Part shown: piece after piece, positions 41,700 to 52,683 of the stretch
How positions within the stretch are numbered: position 1 is the first letter of the stretch
How the letters are laid out: each line of letters opens with the position of its first letter
From: Enterococcus quebecensis
GTDB taxonomy: Bacteria; Bacillota; Bacilli; Lactobacillales; Enterococcaceae
Length of the DNA stretch: 64,000 bases
Direction: 5' to 3'
Assembly (NCBI RefSeq): GCF_001730365.1
Contig: NZ_MIKB01000019.1
Coordinates: 1 to 64,000 of the forward strand
The notes under the pieces: model-generated
The model's input: only the letters and a program-made list of their open reading frames with translations
Told to the model about the DNA's origin: nothing
The model's database searches: none
Made by a program: the position numbers and the translations under genes

Positions 41700-42191
41700 A
41701 TGAAAGTAACAAAAAAAGGCGAAGAAGTAGAAATAATCGGTGTACAACCTGAGTTGGGTGCTAAAGCACCAGATGTTTCATTAAGAAATTTAAAAGATGA
41801 AGTAGTGAACTTGTCCGATTTTGCAGGAGTTCCTGTTTTGATCAGTGTTGTACCAGACATCGATACTAGAATATGCTCACTACAAACAAAACGTTTCAAT
41901 CAAGAAGCGGCTAATGTGGATGGTGTAAAATTTATAACAATTTCCAATAACACAAAAGAAGAACAGGCGAATTGGTGTGCTGCTGAAGGTGTTGATATGG
42001 AAATTCTCCATGATACTGATGGAACATTTGGGAAAGCTTACGGATTATTTATTCCAGAAATGGGACGTTTGGCTCGTGGTATTTTTGTAATTGATAAAGA
42101 AGGTAAGATTACTTATGAAGCGATTTCTACAGAAATTGCGGAAGAACCTGATTATGATACTGCGTTAGCAAAAGCAAAAGCAGCTCGTTAG
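41700..42191 (+). CDS. tpx: Thiol peroxidase Tpx (atypical 2-Cys peroxiredoxin)
   Basis: 163 residues. The peroxidatic Cys59 is in DIDTRICSLQT and the resolving Cys93 in NWCAAEGVD, the Tpx pattern. DVSLRNLKDEVVNLSDF and GRLARGIFVIDKEGKITY are also typical. It reduces hydrogen and alkyl peroxides with thioredoxin in the cytoplasm. Monocistronic between its own promoter and the valS leader. GGGAGG lies before ATG 41700. Confidence 0.94.
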   Translation: MKVTKKGEEVEIIGVQPELGAKAPDVSLRNLKDEVVNLSDFAGVPVLISVVPDIDTRICSLQTKRFNQEAANVDGVKFITISNNTKEEQANWCAAEGVDMEILHDTDGTFGKAYGLFIPEMGRLARGIFVIDKEGKITYEAISTEIAEEPDYDTALAKAKAAR

Positions 42192-42202
42192 TTTTTTTCA
42201 AA

Positions 42203-42231
42203 TTGACTTATTTTCCACTTCAATGTAAAAT
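42203..42231 (+). promoter_or_regulatory. Promoter of the valS T-box transcript
   Basis: TTGACT (42203-42208) and TAAAAT (42226-42231) are 17 bases apart, giving a start near 42238. Confidence 0.75.
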
Positions 42232-42249
42232 AATGGAGCAAAGACAATG

Positions 42250-42482
42250 AACAAGAGGAGTACTACTGGCATCGTTATAGAGAGAGAATCGTATGGTGGA
42301 AGATTTTCACATAACCAGTAAGAAGGTAGCTTGGGAGTCAATGATTTGAAGTTAGTAGAATGATTCGAGTAGTGATCGTTACCTCACCAATGAAGCGGTG
42401 TTTGGATATCAAGCACAATTTAGGTGGTACCGCGTACAGAGTTTACGCCCTAAAATACGAAAGTATTTTAGGGCTTTTTGCA
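42250..42482 (+). promoter_or_regulatory. T-box riboswitch of valS
   Basis: The T-box core AGGTGGTACCGCG (42422-42434) precedes a terminator, GCCCTAAAATAC GAAA GTATTTTAGGGC plus T5 (42447-42479). Upstream, CTACTGG and CCAGTA close a long Stem I with AGAGAGAATCGTATGGTGGAAG-type loop elements. The 3' side of the internal loop, AGAAGGTAGC, offers GTA as valine specifier; a GTC nearby is the alternative. Uncharged tRNA-Val would pair with the core and release the terminator. Confidence 0.92.
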
Positions 42483-42548
42483 TGTTTACTACAGACAGTC
42501 TTACTACTAAACAAAAATTTAGATTAAAAACAGAAAGAAGGAATCTAC

Positions 42549-45194
42549 ATGTCAGAAGAAAAAAATCTACCGACCAAATACCAGCCAACAGAAGTAGAAC
42601 AAGGTCGCTATCAAAAATGGCTAGATCAAGATTTATTTAAACCAAACGGCAATAAAGAAGCAAAACCTTATTCAATCGTTATTCCACCACCAAACGTTAC
42701 TGGGAAATTACACTTAGGTCATGCATGGGATACAACATTACAAGATATGATTATCCGCCAAAAAAGAATGCAAGGCTTTGATACATTGTGGTTACCAGGA
42801 ATGGATCACGCAGGTATTGCAACGCAAGCAAAAGTAGAAGAAAAATTAGCGGAACAAGATATTTCTCGTTACGATTTAGGTCGTGAAAAATTTGTTGAAC
42901 AAGTGTGGGATTGGAAAGAAGAATATGCGTCTCATATTCGTGAACAATGGGCAAAAATGGGCTTGTCTCTAGATTACAGTCGTGAACGATTTACATTAGA
43001 TGAGGGCTTATCTCAAGCAGTTCGCAAAGTGTTTGTTTCTTTATATGAAAAAGACCTGATCTATCGTGGTGAATACATCATCAATTGGGATCCAAAAGCA
43101 AAAACTGCCTTATCTGATATTGAAGTTATCCACAAAGATATTGAAGGTGCCTTCTATCATATGAGTTATCCACTGACAGACGGAACAGGCGTTGTTGAAA
43201 TTGCCACAACTCGTCCTGAAACAATGCTTGGAGATACTGCGATTGCAGTACATCCAGAAGATGAACGTTATCAAGCAATCATCGGTAAAACAGTTACACT
43301 ACCTTTAGTAGACAAAGAAATCCCAGTCATTGCTGATGAATATGTAGATATGGAATTTGGGACAGGTGTGGTAAAAATCACTCCAGCTCATGATCCGAAT
43401 GACTTTGAAGTTGGTAACCGTCATGATTTACCTCGTGTAAACGTAATGAATGAAGATGGTTCTATGAATGATTTAGCTGGTAAATATGCAGGTATGGATC
43501 GTTTTGCTGCACGTAAACTGATTGTATCGGACCTTAAAGAAATGGGTCGCTTGATTAAAATCGAAACAATGAATCATAGCGTTGGACACTCAGAACGTAC
43601 AGGTGTTGTCGTTGAACCTCGTTTATCCACACAATGGTTTGTAAAAATGGCGCCGTTAGCTGAAAAAGCAATTAAAAATCAAGAAACAGAAGATGCAGTA
43701 GAATTTTATCCACCACGTTTTAATCAAACCTTCTTACGCTGGATGGAAAATGTTCATGACTGGGTCATCTCACGTCAATTATGGTGGGGACATCAAATTC
43801 CAGCTTGGTATCACAAAGAAACGGGTGAAATGTATGTTGGCATGGATGCACCAACGGATGCTGAAAATTGGACACAAGATTCTGATGTATTAGATACATG
43901 GTTTAGTTCAGCACTATGGCCGTTTTCAACAATGGGGTGGCCAGATGAAGAAGCAGAAGATTACCAACGCTATTTCCCAACTAGTACATTAGTGACGGGA
44001 TACGACATTATCTTCTTCTGGGTGAGTCGTATGATGTTCCAAAGCTTAGAGTTTACCGAAAAAGCGCCATTTAAAAATGTCTTGATGCATGGTCTGATTA
44101 GAGCAGAAGATGGACGTAAAATGAGTAAATCTCTTGGCAATGGAATCGATCCAATGGAAGTCATTGATAAATACGGAGCAGATGCGCTACGTTGGTTTAT
44201 GTCAAATGGTTCAACACCAGGTCAAGATATGCGTTTCAGCTATGAAAAAATGGATGCTTCTTGGAACTTTATCAATAAAATCTGGAATGCTAGCCGTTTT
44301 GTAATCATGAATGTTGAAGACATGTCATATGAAGACATTGATTTTAGTGGTGAGAAAACAGTAGCAGACCGTTGGATCTTAACTCGTTTGAATGAAACAG
44401 TTGCTCGTGTTACTGATCTATTCGATCGTTTTGAATTTGGTGAAGCTGGTCGTCAATTATATAACTTCATCTGGGATGATTTCTGTGACTGGTATATCGA
44501 GATGAGTAAAGAAATTCTTTATGGTGAAAATGAAGGCGCAAAACAAACAACTCGCAGCATTTTAGTGTATACATTAGATCAAATTTTACGTCTATTACAC
44601 CCAATCATGCCATTTGTGACAGAAGAAATCTGGGAAAATATTCCTCACGAAGGAGTTTCCCTAGTTGTTGCTGACTATCCTGTCGTACACGCAGAATTTT
44701 CAGATGAAACAGCTGCTCGCGGTATGGAAGTCTTAAAAGAAGTGATTCGCGCAGTACGTAATATCCGTGCCGAAGTGAATACACCACTTTCAAAACCAAT
44801 CACACTGTTGATTAAAACAAATGATACAGCTGTTGATAAATTCTTGATCGAAAACACAAATTACATCGAACGTTTCTGTAATCCAGAAGAGTTGACGATC
44901 GCAAGTGATATCATTGCGCCAGAATTAGCGATGTCAGCTGTGTTAACAGGAGCAGAGCTATACTTACCTCTAGCTGGTTTGATCAACGTGGAAGAAGAAA
45001 TTGCTCGTTTAGAGAAAGAGTTAGACAAATGGACGCAAGAAGTTAAACGTGTGCAAGGAAAACTAGCAAATGAACGCTTTGTTTCTAATGCACCGGATGA
45101 TGTTGTGGAAGCTGAAAAAGCAAAAGAAAAAGATTATTTAGAAAAACAAGTCGTTGTAAAAGAACGAATTGCACAACTTCGTACAGTGAATTAA
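42549..45194 (+). CDS. valS: Valyl-tRNA synthetase
   Basis: An 881-residue class I synthetase with the HIGH motif HLGH at residues 55-58 and KMSKS at 524-528. The CP1 editing domain ([19 protein letters not shown]) removes mischarged threonine. A C-terminal coiled coil ([21 protein letters not shown], ..KDYLEKQ) contacts tRNA. Complete and of normal length. Expression depends on the T-box leader directly upstream. ATG 42549 follows GAAAGAAGGA. Confidence 0.98.
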   Translation: MSEEKNLPTKYQPTEVEQGRYQKWLDQDLFKPNGNKEAKPYSIVIPPPNVTGKLHLGHAWDTTLQDMIIRQKRMQGFDTLWLPGMDHAGIATQAKVEEKLAEQDISRYDLGREKFVEQVWDWKEEYASHIREQWAKMGLSLDYSRERFTLDEGLSQAVRKVFVSLYEKDLIYRGEYIINWDPKAKTALSDIEVIHKDIEGAFYHMSYPLTDGTGVVEIATTRPETMLGDTAIAVHPEDERYQAIIGKTVTLPLVDKEIPVIADEYVDMEFGTGVVKITPAHDPNDFEVGNRHDLPRVNVMNEDGSMNDLAGKYAGMDRFAARKLIVSDLKEMGRLIKIETMNHSVGHSERTGVVVEPRLSTQWFVKMAPLAEKAIKNQETEDAVEFYPPRFNQTFLRWMENVHDWVISRQLWWGHQIPAWYHKETGEMYVGMDAPTDAENWTQDSDVLDTWFSSALWPFSTMGWPDEEAEDYQRYFPTSTLVTGYDIIFFWVSRMMFQSLEFTEKAPFKNVLMHGLIRAEDGRKMSKSLGNGIDPMEVIDKYGADALRWFMSNGSTPGQDMRFSYEKMDASWNFINKIWNASRFVIMNVEDMSYEDIDFSGEKTVADRWILTRLNETVARVTDLFDRFEFGEAGRQLYNFIWDDFCDWYIEMSKEILYGENEGAKQTTRSILVYTLDQILRLLHPIMPFVTEEIWENIPHEGVSLVVADYPVVHAEFSDETAARGMEVLKEVIRAVRNIRAEVNTPLSKPITLLIKTNDTAVDKFLIENTNYIERFCNPEELTIASDIIAPELAMSAVLTGAELYLPLAGLINVEEEIARLEKELDKWTQEVKRVQGKLANERFVSNAPDDVVEAEKAKEKDYLEKQVVVKERIAQLRTVN

Positions 45195-45203
45195 GCATAA
45201 ACG

Positions 45204-45251
45204 AAAATGGAACAATAATCAGGTGGAAATCTGATTATTGTTCCATTTTTT
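45204..45251. terminator. Terminator between convergent valS and the BspA-like gene
   Basis: AAAATGGAACAATAATCAG pairs perfectly with its complement around GTGGAAAT and ends in T6. It works for both strands. Confidence 0.88.
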
Positions 45252-45297
45252 GATAGTCATTATTAATTTAAATACATTATTTTTGAAGTTACTTACT

Positions 45298-47553
45298 TTA
45301 ATTGGTTACTGTAACAGCGAATCGCTTAATCTCAATTCCTGAATCATTTAAAACAGCCACTTGTACTTTATCTTCAGGTGATAAAATCGCCATTCCTAAT
45401 AAGCTAAATGTGCCATCTTCAGCTACTTTGATTGTTTGTTGTCTTCTACCGTTCACATATAAACGCACATTTTTGGCAGATTTTCCTATTACTTTTCCAG
45501 CTAAATATGGATCACCTACTTTATATGGAGATAGAGCTATTTCTATCACAGGTTCTTGAATCGCTACTTCTTTCCGAGTAATTTTATCATCATATCGATA
45601 ACCAATGACTTCTACTTCATCGTCAGCATACTCAATCAATCCTTCTACATCAAAATTAAACTGTCTTGTTGAGGATAACGGTTTACGTTCTATTTCCTCT
45701 CCATTGATTAGCAAGGCTACATGAGTATGGAAATAATCGGTTTGTCCAGAGACGGTTGAGTCTTCGTATAAAATGTAGGGATTAAGGGTTAAAGCATAAG
45801 ATTTTTCCTCTAGTTTTACAGTAGTCCGTTCTAGTTCTTTATTTTTCCGATCTAATGCAATAACTTCTACTTTGTCTGTTACTTTAGTGATCATTCCTTT
45901 TGTATCCAATTCGAAACTTCCATCGCTAAAGACTGTTGAAGTAGAAATCACTTCACCATTTACGACCAATTGAACTTTTTTAGCGGAGAGGCTAGAATCT
46001 AAGCTCCCAGTTACATAGTGATCAATACCTAAATAGAACGGATCAATAAATAAAGAAGTTGGTTCCGTAACTGTAACAGTACTAATTGCTTGGAAACCGC
46101 CATCTTCTGTTGTTGCAGTGAGTACAGCTGTCCCTTTTTTAAGACCTGTTACAACACCTTCTGAGGATACTGTTGCCACGGTATGATCTGACGAAGTATA
46201 GATTACTTTCTTATTACTTGCATTCTCTGGTGTGATTTTTGGCTGTAGGGTAACCTGTTTAGAAACTGTTAACTCTAATATACTAGATGATAATTCGACA
46301 CCATTTACTTTGATAATGTCTTCATATTTTTCTCGGATATATTTACCTGGTATACTCCCATTGTAATTTGCCATCAAGTCTTCACTACTAGAGTAACCAT
46401 TTTGAGTATTTTGAGAAACTAGTGTCCATTTTCCAGTATAGCGTTCATCTTTTTTTTCTGGAATTTCAGAATTGTTTAATAAACTGTTTTCTCCCAAAAT
46501 TAACGTGTCTAAAGAAGAGGTACCACTAAACATATTGTCGGGATATGAGCTATTTGAAAAATGACCATGCGTATTCCAGCTACTTATATCAAGAGAGGTT
46601 AGATTGCTTGCACCATAGAATATCCAATGCATGTTTTTTACTTTATCTGTGTTCCACTTACTTAAGTCAAGTGAAGTCAGACTTGTTGCGCAAAAAAACA
46701 AACCATACATGTCGGTTGCATTACTAGTATCCCAATTGTCTATAGTAAGCTCTTTTAGATTACTTGTATCTGCGAATAATCCCCCCATACTAATTACATT
46801 ACTAACATTCCAATTATTAAGATCAAGAGAGGTTAGACTTGTTGCGCGATGAAACATATAAGCCATAGAAATTACGTTACTGGTATCCCACTTATTTAAA
46901 TCAAGAGTAGTTAAACTAATTGTTTCTGCGAACATACCAGTCATATCACGTACATTACTGGTGTCCCATTCAGTCAAGTCAAGCGCAGTTAAAGCAGATG
47001 CCGCTAGAAACATACCAGTCATATCAGTCAAAGTACCAGTATTCCAGTTGCTGATATTGAGAGTTGTTAGATTAGTTGTGTGAGAAAACATATAGCTCAT
47101 ATTGGTTACGTTATTTGTATTTAGAAGTTCTAAGCCTTTTATAGATTCCAATTCTTTTAAAGAGTTAAATAAATAGCTAGAATTTTTATTTGCTATAACA
47201 GGTTTCGCAAATGTTATATGCTTAATATCTGGACGAATGTTTTTTTCAATATTAGATAACTGGTCTGTATTTGGGAATTCCCCCTCGTCAAAAATAAGTG
47301 TTTGTGTTTCTTCTTCAAACGTCCATGGAACTGTTCCGAACGTTCCTGTAATTTTATTTTCGTTCTCGCTGTTTGTTGTAATGCTTTTCGGCGTAACTTC
47401 TTCTATTGTCTCCTCTAACTTGTTGGATTGGTTAGCGTCCATTTCATTTATAAAATTTTTTTGTTCTTCCGCTAAAGCTATAGGAGACTGCAAACCAACC
47501 ATTCCAATCAATCCTACCATTATTAAACCTTTAATCATTTTATTCTTTTTCAT
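45298..47553 (-). CDS. BspA-like leucine-rich-repeat surface protein (DUF285) with Ig-like domains
   Basis: 751 residues. A signal peptide (cleavage near ALAEE, residue 29) precedes about eight DUF285/BspA-type repeats (residues 130-350). Their consensus is LxxLDLxxWDTSNVxxMxxMFxxAxSL. A bacterial Ig-like (Big_2) domain lies near 410-500 (VTLQPKITPENAS, SSEGVVTGLKKGTAVLTATT). Three short beta modules of about 80 residues follow, each with xLVVNGExI-type strands. There is no LPXTG or C-terminal anchor, so it may be secreted or held non-covalently. Relatives mediate adhesion to host or co-resident bacteria. Monocistronic, AAAGGAGG before the ATG. Confidence 0.85.
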   Translation of the reverse strand: MKKNKMIKGLIMVGLIGMVGLQSPIALAEEQKNFINEMDANQSNKLEETIEEVTPKSITTNSENENKITGTFGTVPWTFEEETQTLIFDEGEFPNTDQLSNIEKNIRPDIKHITFAKPVIANKNSSYLFNSLKELESIKGLELLNTNNVTNMSYMFSHTTNLTTLNISNWNTGTLTDMTGMFLAASALTALDLTEWDTSNVRDMTGMFAETISLTTLDLNKWDTSNVISMAYMFHRATSLTSLDLNNWNVSNVISMGGLFADTSNLKELTIDNWDTSNATDMYGLFFCATSLTSLDLSKWNTDKVKNMHWIFYGASNLTSLDISSWNTHGHFSNSSYPDNMFSGTSSLDTLILGENSLLNNSEIPEKKDERYTGKWTLVSQNTQNGYSSSEDLMANYNGSIPGKYIREKYEDIIKVNGVELSSSILELTVSKQVTLQPKITPENASNKKVIYTSSDHTVATVSSEGVVTGLKKGTAVLTATTEDGGFQAISTVTVTEPTSLFIDPFYLGIDHYVTGSLDSSLSAKKVQLVVNGEVISTSTVFSDGSFELDTKGMITKVTDKVEVIALDRKNKELERTTVKLEEKSYALTLNPYILYEDSTVSGQTDYFHTHVALLINGEEIERKPLSSTRQFNFDVEGLIEYADDEVEVIGYRYDDKITRKEVAIQEPVIEIALSPYKVGDPYLAGKVIGKSAKNVRLYVNGRRQQTIKVAEDGTFSLLGMAILSPEDKVQVAVLNDSGIEIKRFAVTVTN

Positions 47554-47803
47554 AGGTTAACCTCCTTTTAAAAATTAATGTCAAGTTAATAATATCATAC
47601 TTAAGGGGTGTTTTTTATCTGAATTGTGTTTTCTGATTTCGTAAAGAACCAATCAACAAGAACAGGTTGTGAAGGAATAGTAGAATTAGGGGGAGTTATT
47701 TCGTGCAATTTTTGAAGAAAATAAAGGGATCTATTACTTAAACGAAAACAAGTACGATTTCGACAATAATCATCAAAATCGTACTTGCTTTTTTTCAGTT
47801 GTA

Positions 47804-48397
47804 TTAACTAATCAAAAAACGATTGAATAAGAACAACAACGCATAGCCGTAAGTCGCGACAGACCAGAATTTAAAGATAAGCAAGATTTTCATATACTCT
47901 TTAAATGGCAGATCCGCTAAACCAGCTACCAAACAAGCTAAATCATCTGGTGCAAAAGGTACTAACAACGTAAAAATCATTAATTTTTTGATTCCTGATT
48001 CGGGACGATCCATCATCTTTTCAAACTGTAAATAGCGTTTTTTCGATAAAACTAAACGGACGAAAGCTTTTCCATAATAACGAGTCAGCCAGTAAACAAT
48101 GATTTCTCCGATAATCAATCCAATATAACTATAAATCAATCCTTGAATACTCCCGAACATCAACATACCAACCACGGTAGAAATTCCTCCAGGTAAGATG
48201 GGGACAATTACTTGAGTTAATTGGAGTGCCATAAAAATCAATACAGCATACTTACCAAATTGTTTGATAAAAGTCTGTAACGTCTGAACAGAATGAAAAA
48301 TTCCTTTGGAATAACCATAAATGACTAAGGCAGTAAAACCAATAATTCCTAAAATCGGCAGTACATAGATAATTCTTTTAAGAATAGTTCTTCCCAT
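47804..48397 (-). CDS. VTT-domain (TVP38/TMEM64, DedA-like) membrane protein
   Basis: A 197-residue membrane protein with five to six helices. The central VTT region includes QVIVPILPGGISTVVGMLMFG and a later FTLLVPFAPDDLACLVAGLADLPF segment, with the conserved Pro/Gly/Asp pattern of the TVP38/DedA superfamily, linked to lipid scrambling and membrane homeostasis. It lies 21 bases downstream of yfhO on the same strand, suggesting joint work on envelope lipids or teichoic acids. Confidence 0.88.
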   Translation of the reverse strand: MGRTILKRIIYVLPILGIIGFTALVIYGYSKGIFHSVQTLQTFIKQFGKYAVLIFMALQLTQVIVPILPGGISTVVGMLMFGSIQGLIYSYIGLIIGEIIVYWLTRYYGKAFVRLVLSKKRYLQFEKMMDRPESGIKKLMIFTLLVPFAPDDLACLVAGLADLPFKEYMKILLIFKFWSVATYGYALLFLFNRFLIS

Positions 48398-48418
48398 GTC
48401 TGTAAATTCCTCTCACGC

Positions 48419-50986
48419 TTACTTGTTGTTTCGCTGTAAAATTCGCTTAAATATCTGATAAAATAATACGCCGAAAAGGACGGAAAAGCTAATTAAAATA
48501 CCTATAAAGAAATTTCTTTGGTGATAGTTCATGGTGATTTGGTGTTTTCCAGTAGTAAGGTCAAGACCTGTGAAATTTCCTAAGATTCGTTTAGCTTTGA
48601 TCTTCTGTCCATCAACAGTGATTTGCCAATTTTTATCATATGGAATGGCTAAATAGAGTAATGACTCTTTTTCATCTGTTACTGTGATTTCTCCAGTCAG
48701 TGTACCTGACACTTGTTCTTTTAGCTGGATCGCTTTTGCTTGCTGTGCATTTATTAGTGAATCGAAAGCTTCTTGCTGCAGCGTTTTTAATTCAATAGTT
48801 TTTTCTTCAAGTTCACTTTCTGATTCCAATTGTATTTGTACGACCTCATCTTTTTTGAAATAGCCAAGATTAAATAGTTGATTTGTTGCGATATAAACAG
48901 CTGGCTGAATCTTCTTGCCGTTGACTTTAAATGAAGTGATCTTCTCCCAATCAACATCTGGAGCATAAAGATAGACCTCACCGTCTGCTGTTGTTTTTGT
49001 TTTAAGAGTATAGTTGTTATCAGAATGAGTTGTAAAAGCTATGTTTTGTGTTTCTTTGAAATAGTCATGTTGATTTGCTTGAATCTGTTGTAAAATCATT
49101 TCTTGATTTCTTAATGGCTGATTTTTAGTTAATTCAATGGTGCCGAATTTTTTAGGAACTAAAAAGCCCATACCGATCGCTTCAGAATTTTCGTAAACGT
49201 TTGTTGAAGGATCATTTGAAATATTTTTTTGCTGTGATTTAATTTCTGGAGTCAGTTGATAATTCACATTTAAAAGCAAATTGATCACTTTTGCTTCATC
49301 TACATAGGCGATTCTACGGTCATTTTTTTGATACAAACCTAAAGCAGTCAATGTATCTTGAGTTTTAGCATCTAACGTTGAAGTATAGCTGGAAACCCCT
49401 GCATACCCGTATAGAATCGGATTATTATAGCCATTATTTTTTTCGTTGTAACCAGCAACATCAGAATCAATCGTTTGTTTTATTCGGAATAGATCAGAAT
49501 GTTCATTTTGTAAACCTGAAATAATGGTATCTTGAATTTGGTATGTTTGTGCAAATTTTTCTTGATTACCAAAAGGAATATCTTTAAAGCTGATCCAAAA
49601 ATTAAAAACCAGTTCGGAACAAACAAAAAAGAAAAGTAGGCTGTAAATACTTAGCCGCTGTAGACCATGTGTTTTTTGACTTAAGAAAAGCAAAGCATAA
49701 ATCAACCAAATACAAAGAAGGCTGATAATGAAATAATAATCCGATAACAGAAATACACGCTCTTTTGAAAATTTTAAAGCGATATATCCAACGATCAATA
49801 GTCCAGAAAAAATACTGGGTACAACTATATTTAGTGTAGCTCCTTGTTTCAATTTAAGAAACGCTTCGTAAGCAAATTTTATCATCAAAAAGCTAAGGAT
49901 AAAGGTGTTTCTATAAGGAAATCCCGCAGGACTTTGGGACATATGCCAGATAGTATTGATCAATTCCAACCAAAAACTTAAGAAAATAAACCCAATCAAA
50001 AAGGCAGTACCTTTTTTTTCTTTTTTAGAAATAGCAGGTAGCTGGAAATAGGCGATAAAAAGCAAGGTCATTAGAATACCAGAAAAAATAGTAGGTAAAT
50101 GTTCTAAGCGCCATTCGAAATTGACACTGCCAATTCCTAATTGAGATAGAAAGTTTAAACCAAAATTCGGGATAGGTAAAAATGTTTGCCAATCAAAACT
50201 GGTTTTCTTTGTGGCTAACATACCTTCTATTGCTGGAATCAAAATAAAGCTCGTGCTAATTCCTGTTAAAAAAGAAGTAACAAAAAACAAACGACCTTCT
50301 CTAATGAATTGTTTGATAGATTTTTTTTGCGATGAATCTATTTTTTGATAATACCAATACAAGCTGTAACAAACGGAAAAAATACAAAGCATGTAGCCCA
50401 TATAATAATTCGTTACTATAGAAAGAAATAGTGAAACCGAATAAAGCACATATTTTTTGTGATCCCACAGCTGTTGAATTCCTAAGGCTAATAACGGTAG
50501 GAAAATCAATGCATCTAACCACATAAAATTCAAAGCATAAACTGTCACAAAGCCACATAAGCTATAAGATGTTGAAAAAAGTAATGTAGACATACTTGAT
50601 TGTTGATAGGTTTTTTGAAGATAATAAAACATCGAACTGCCCATAAGAGAAATTTTTAGCGTAATAATAAGTAGAATCACAATGGGAAGCTGTTCATAAG
50701 AGAAAAATAAAACTAAAAAATTGAAAGGACTTAATAAATAATAGGCACTCAATGGTAAAATAGTTCCGCCAAGTGCATCGGAAAATGTATAGAGAGAATA
50801 TGTTTCACCTTGAAAAAATTGCTTAAAAGCACTTAAAAATGGCATATACTGTGTACCTAAATCACTGACTAAGAGATTATTACTCCCTAAAGGTGCTAAA
50901 CCCAAGATGAACCAGAGTATGATCAACAATAGGAAAGGCAATAAAAAACTTCCACTAATCAACAAACTTTTTTTAATTCTTATCAT
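48419..50986 (-). CDS. yfhO: YfhO-family polytopic membrane protein (probable glycosyltransferase)
   Basis: 855 residues with about 12-13 membrane helices in the first 470 residues and a final helix near 830. A large extracytoplasmic domain lies between. The start is typical: LGLAPLGSNNLLVSDLGTQYMPF, with the Asp of DLGTQY conserved, as is FSDALGGTILPLSAYYLLSP. YfhO proteins are GT-C-like enzymes, and YfhO is implicated in glycosylating lipoteichoic acid in Bacillus. The sugar and acceptor here are not deducible. First gene of a two-gene unit with the VTT protein. Confidence 0.9.
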   Translation of the reverse strand: MIRIKKSLLISGSFLLPFLLLIILWFILGLAPLGSNNLLVSDLGTQYMPFLSAFKQFFQGETYSLYTFSDALGGTILPLSAYYLLSPFNFLVLFFSYEQLPIVILLIITLKISLMGSSMFYYLQKTYQQSSMSTLLFSTSYSLCGFVTVYALNFMWLDALIFLPLLALGIQQLWDHKKYVLYSVSLFLSIVTNYYMGYMLCIFSVCYSLYWYYQKIDSSQKKSIKQFIREGRLFFVTSFLTGISTSFILIPAIEGMLATKKTSFDWQTFLPIPNFGLNFLSQLGIGSVNFEWRLEHLPTIFSGILMTLLFIAYFQLPAISKKEKKGTAFLIGFIFLSFWLELINTIWHMSQSPAGFPYRNTFILSFLMIKFAYEAFLKLKQGATLNIVVPSIFSGLLIVGYIALKFSKERVFLLSDYYFIISLLCIWLIYALLFLSQKTHGLQRLSIYSLLFFFVCSELVFNFWISFKDIPFGNQEKFAQTYQIQDTIISGLQNEHSDLFRIKQTIDSDVAGYNEKNNGYNNPILYGYAGVSSYTSTLDAKTQDTLTALGLYQKNDRRIAYVDEAKVINLLLNVNYQLTPEIKSQQKNISNDPSTNVYENSEAIGMGFLVPKKFGTIELTKNQPLRNQEMILQQIQANQHDYFKETQNIAFTTHSDNNYTLKTKTTADGEVYLYAPDVDWEKITSFKVNGKKIQPAVYIATNQLFNLGYFKKDEVVQIQLESESELEEKTIELKTLQQEAFDSLINAQQAKAIQLKEQVSGTLTGEITVTDEKESLLYLAIPYDKNWQITVDGQKIKAKRILGNFTGLDLTTGKHQITMNYHQRNFFIGILISFSVLFGVLFYQIFKRILQRNNK

Positions 50987-51286
50987 ATTTTATACTGCTC
51001 CTCTATTCTAATAATTTGTAACTGTTTTAGGATAAAGGTTCAATCAATCTTAATGAAATTAAACGAACGACCTGCAACAATAATTATTTTTCGATTAAGT
51101 TTTTGATAAAAAGAACCATAAAATTCAATTTCTTCTAAGATTCTAGTCTATCATGGGACTTGGTGAAGATGCAAAAAAATCTATTTTTACTTTATACATA
51201 TGGACTTATTTATTTTATCATAAAAGGCTTTAATTAGTGAAAAGCATTCCTGCTTTCGATATAATAGGTAGTGAGGAGTTGATAAG
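50987..51286. other. Intergenic region between divergent yfhO and folC
   Basis: 300 bases without a gene. TATAAT at 51261-51266 lies before folC but has no good -35. The A/T-rich left part presumably holds the yfhO promoter. No hairpin or conserved RNA was recognised. Confidence 0.5.
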
Positions 51287-52606
51287 ATGTCATTAGCAAT
51301 AGAAGAAGCAATTGATTGGATCCATAGCAGATTGCCTTTTGGCTCTAGACCAGGTCTTGATCGTGTGGAAGAACTACTAAATAGAGTGGACAATCCAGAA
51401 GATAAAGTACCAACGATTCACATTGCTGGCACGAATGGAAAAGGCTCAACAGTTACTTATTTGAGATGCATGTTAGAAGAGCTAGGTTTAAAAGTGGGGA
51501 CATTTACATCGCCATACATTGAGCACTTTAACGAACGGATTGCGATCAATGGTCACGGAATTTCAGACAATCATATCATCCAGTATGTAGAAAAATACCA
51601 AGATTTAATTGAAGAGATGGATCAACAGCCTGAAAGTGCGGGGATCACAGAATTTGAAACATTGACAGTTATGGCTCTTGATTATTTTCTAGATGAACAA
51701 GTGGACGTCGCTATTGTTGAAGTAGGTCTTGGTGGATTACTAGACAGTACAAACGTAGTCAAACCACAGTTAACAGCTATCACCACAATTGGTAAAGATC
51801 ATACAGAAATTTTAGGGGATACGCTTGAAAAGATCGCCTTCCAAAAAGCTGGTATCATTAAAGAATCCATTCCTGTTGTAACTGGAAATATTGAAGAAGA
51901 AGCATTTATGGTGATTGATAAAGTAGCTAAAGAAAAACATAGCTCAGTTTATCGTTATGATAAAGACTATAAAGCTGAATATCTGCATCCAGATAAGCAG
52001 TGGGGGGAAGTGTTTCATTTTTATGGAAAAGCTGGAAAACTTCCGAATGTGAAAGTACCTTTATTAGGACGTCATCAAGTGGAGAATGCAGCTGTAGCTA
52101 TTCAGTTGTTTCATCTTTATTGTGACATGCAACAAATTCATTTTAAAGATCGTGATGTTTATCAAGGGTTGGCAAAAGCGCAGTGGCCTGCACGAATGGA
52201 AAAAATCAGTGATGAACCGCTGATTATTTTAGACGGTGCCCACAATGATCATGCGATGCACCGTTTAGCTGAAAATTTAAAAAAGGAATTTCCAAACAGA
52301 GAAATCCATATTTTATTTTCGGCACTGGCAACCAAAAATGTCGATCAGATGATTGGTTTACTGAGGAAAGTACCAAATGTTCATTTGTACTTAACGACCT
52401 TTGATTATCCAAGGGCTATTGAGTTAACAAAAATGGCTCATTTTGAAGATGAGAAAACCGAGCTTGTTTCATTATGGCAATTTGGCTTGGGTGAGATCTT
52501 AGAAAAAATGTCAGGAGACGATTTGATGTTAGTGACAGGTTCTCTTTATTTTGTTTCCCAAGTACGTGAGTTATTATTGAATATAGGATCTAGCGACGTG
52601 GAGTAG
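51287..52606 (+). CDS. folC: Bifunctional folylpolyglutamate synthase/dihydrofolate synthase
   Basis: A 439-residue Mur-ligase-like enzyme with the P-loop HIAGTNGKGSTVTYLRCML, then TSPYIEHFNERI and FEVLTVMALDYF-like elements (FETLTVMALDYF). VAIVEVGLGGLLDSTNVV, TTIGKDHTEILGDT and the C-terminal LILDGAHNDHA follow. It adds glutamates to folates and may also make dihydrofolate. It starts at ATG 51287 behind AGTGAGGAG. A HAD phosphatase gene follows after about 75 bases. Confidence 0.95.
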   Translation: MSLAIEEAIDWIHSRLPFGSRPGLDRVEELLNRVDNPEDKVPTIHIAGTNGKGSTVTYLRCMLEELGLKVGTFTSPYIEHFNERIAINGHGISDNHIIQYVEKYQDLIEEMDQQPESAGITEFETLTVMALDYFLDEQVDVAIVEVGLGGLLDSTNVVKPQLTAITTIGKDHTEILGDTLEKIAFQKAGIIKESIPVVTGNIEEEAFMVIDKVAKEKHSSVYRYDKDYKAEYLHPDKQWGEVFHFYGKAGKLPNVKVPLLGRHQVENAAVAIQLFHLYCDMQQIHFKDRDVYQGLAKAQWPARMEKISDEPLIILDGAHNDHAMHRLAENLKKEFPNREIHILFSALATKNVDQMIGLLRKVPNVHLYLTTFDYPRAIELTKMAHFEDEKTELVSLWQFGLGEILEKMSGDDLMLVTGSLYFVSQVRELLLNIGSSDVE

Positions 52607-52683
52607 TACGACGTTCTTGTTTTGAAATACAGTGACACCTAGTGCTATAGGTTTGCTCAGGATGCTTTTAAATTTAGGAGGAA

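Noticed and set aside
42398-42640. 80-codon frame over the valS T-box
   Set aside because: It covers the T-box core and terminator and overlaps the valS start; it is a by-product of the leader.
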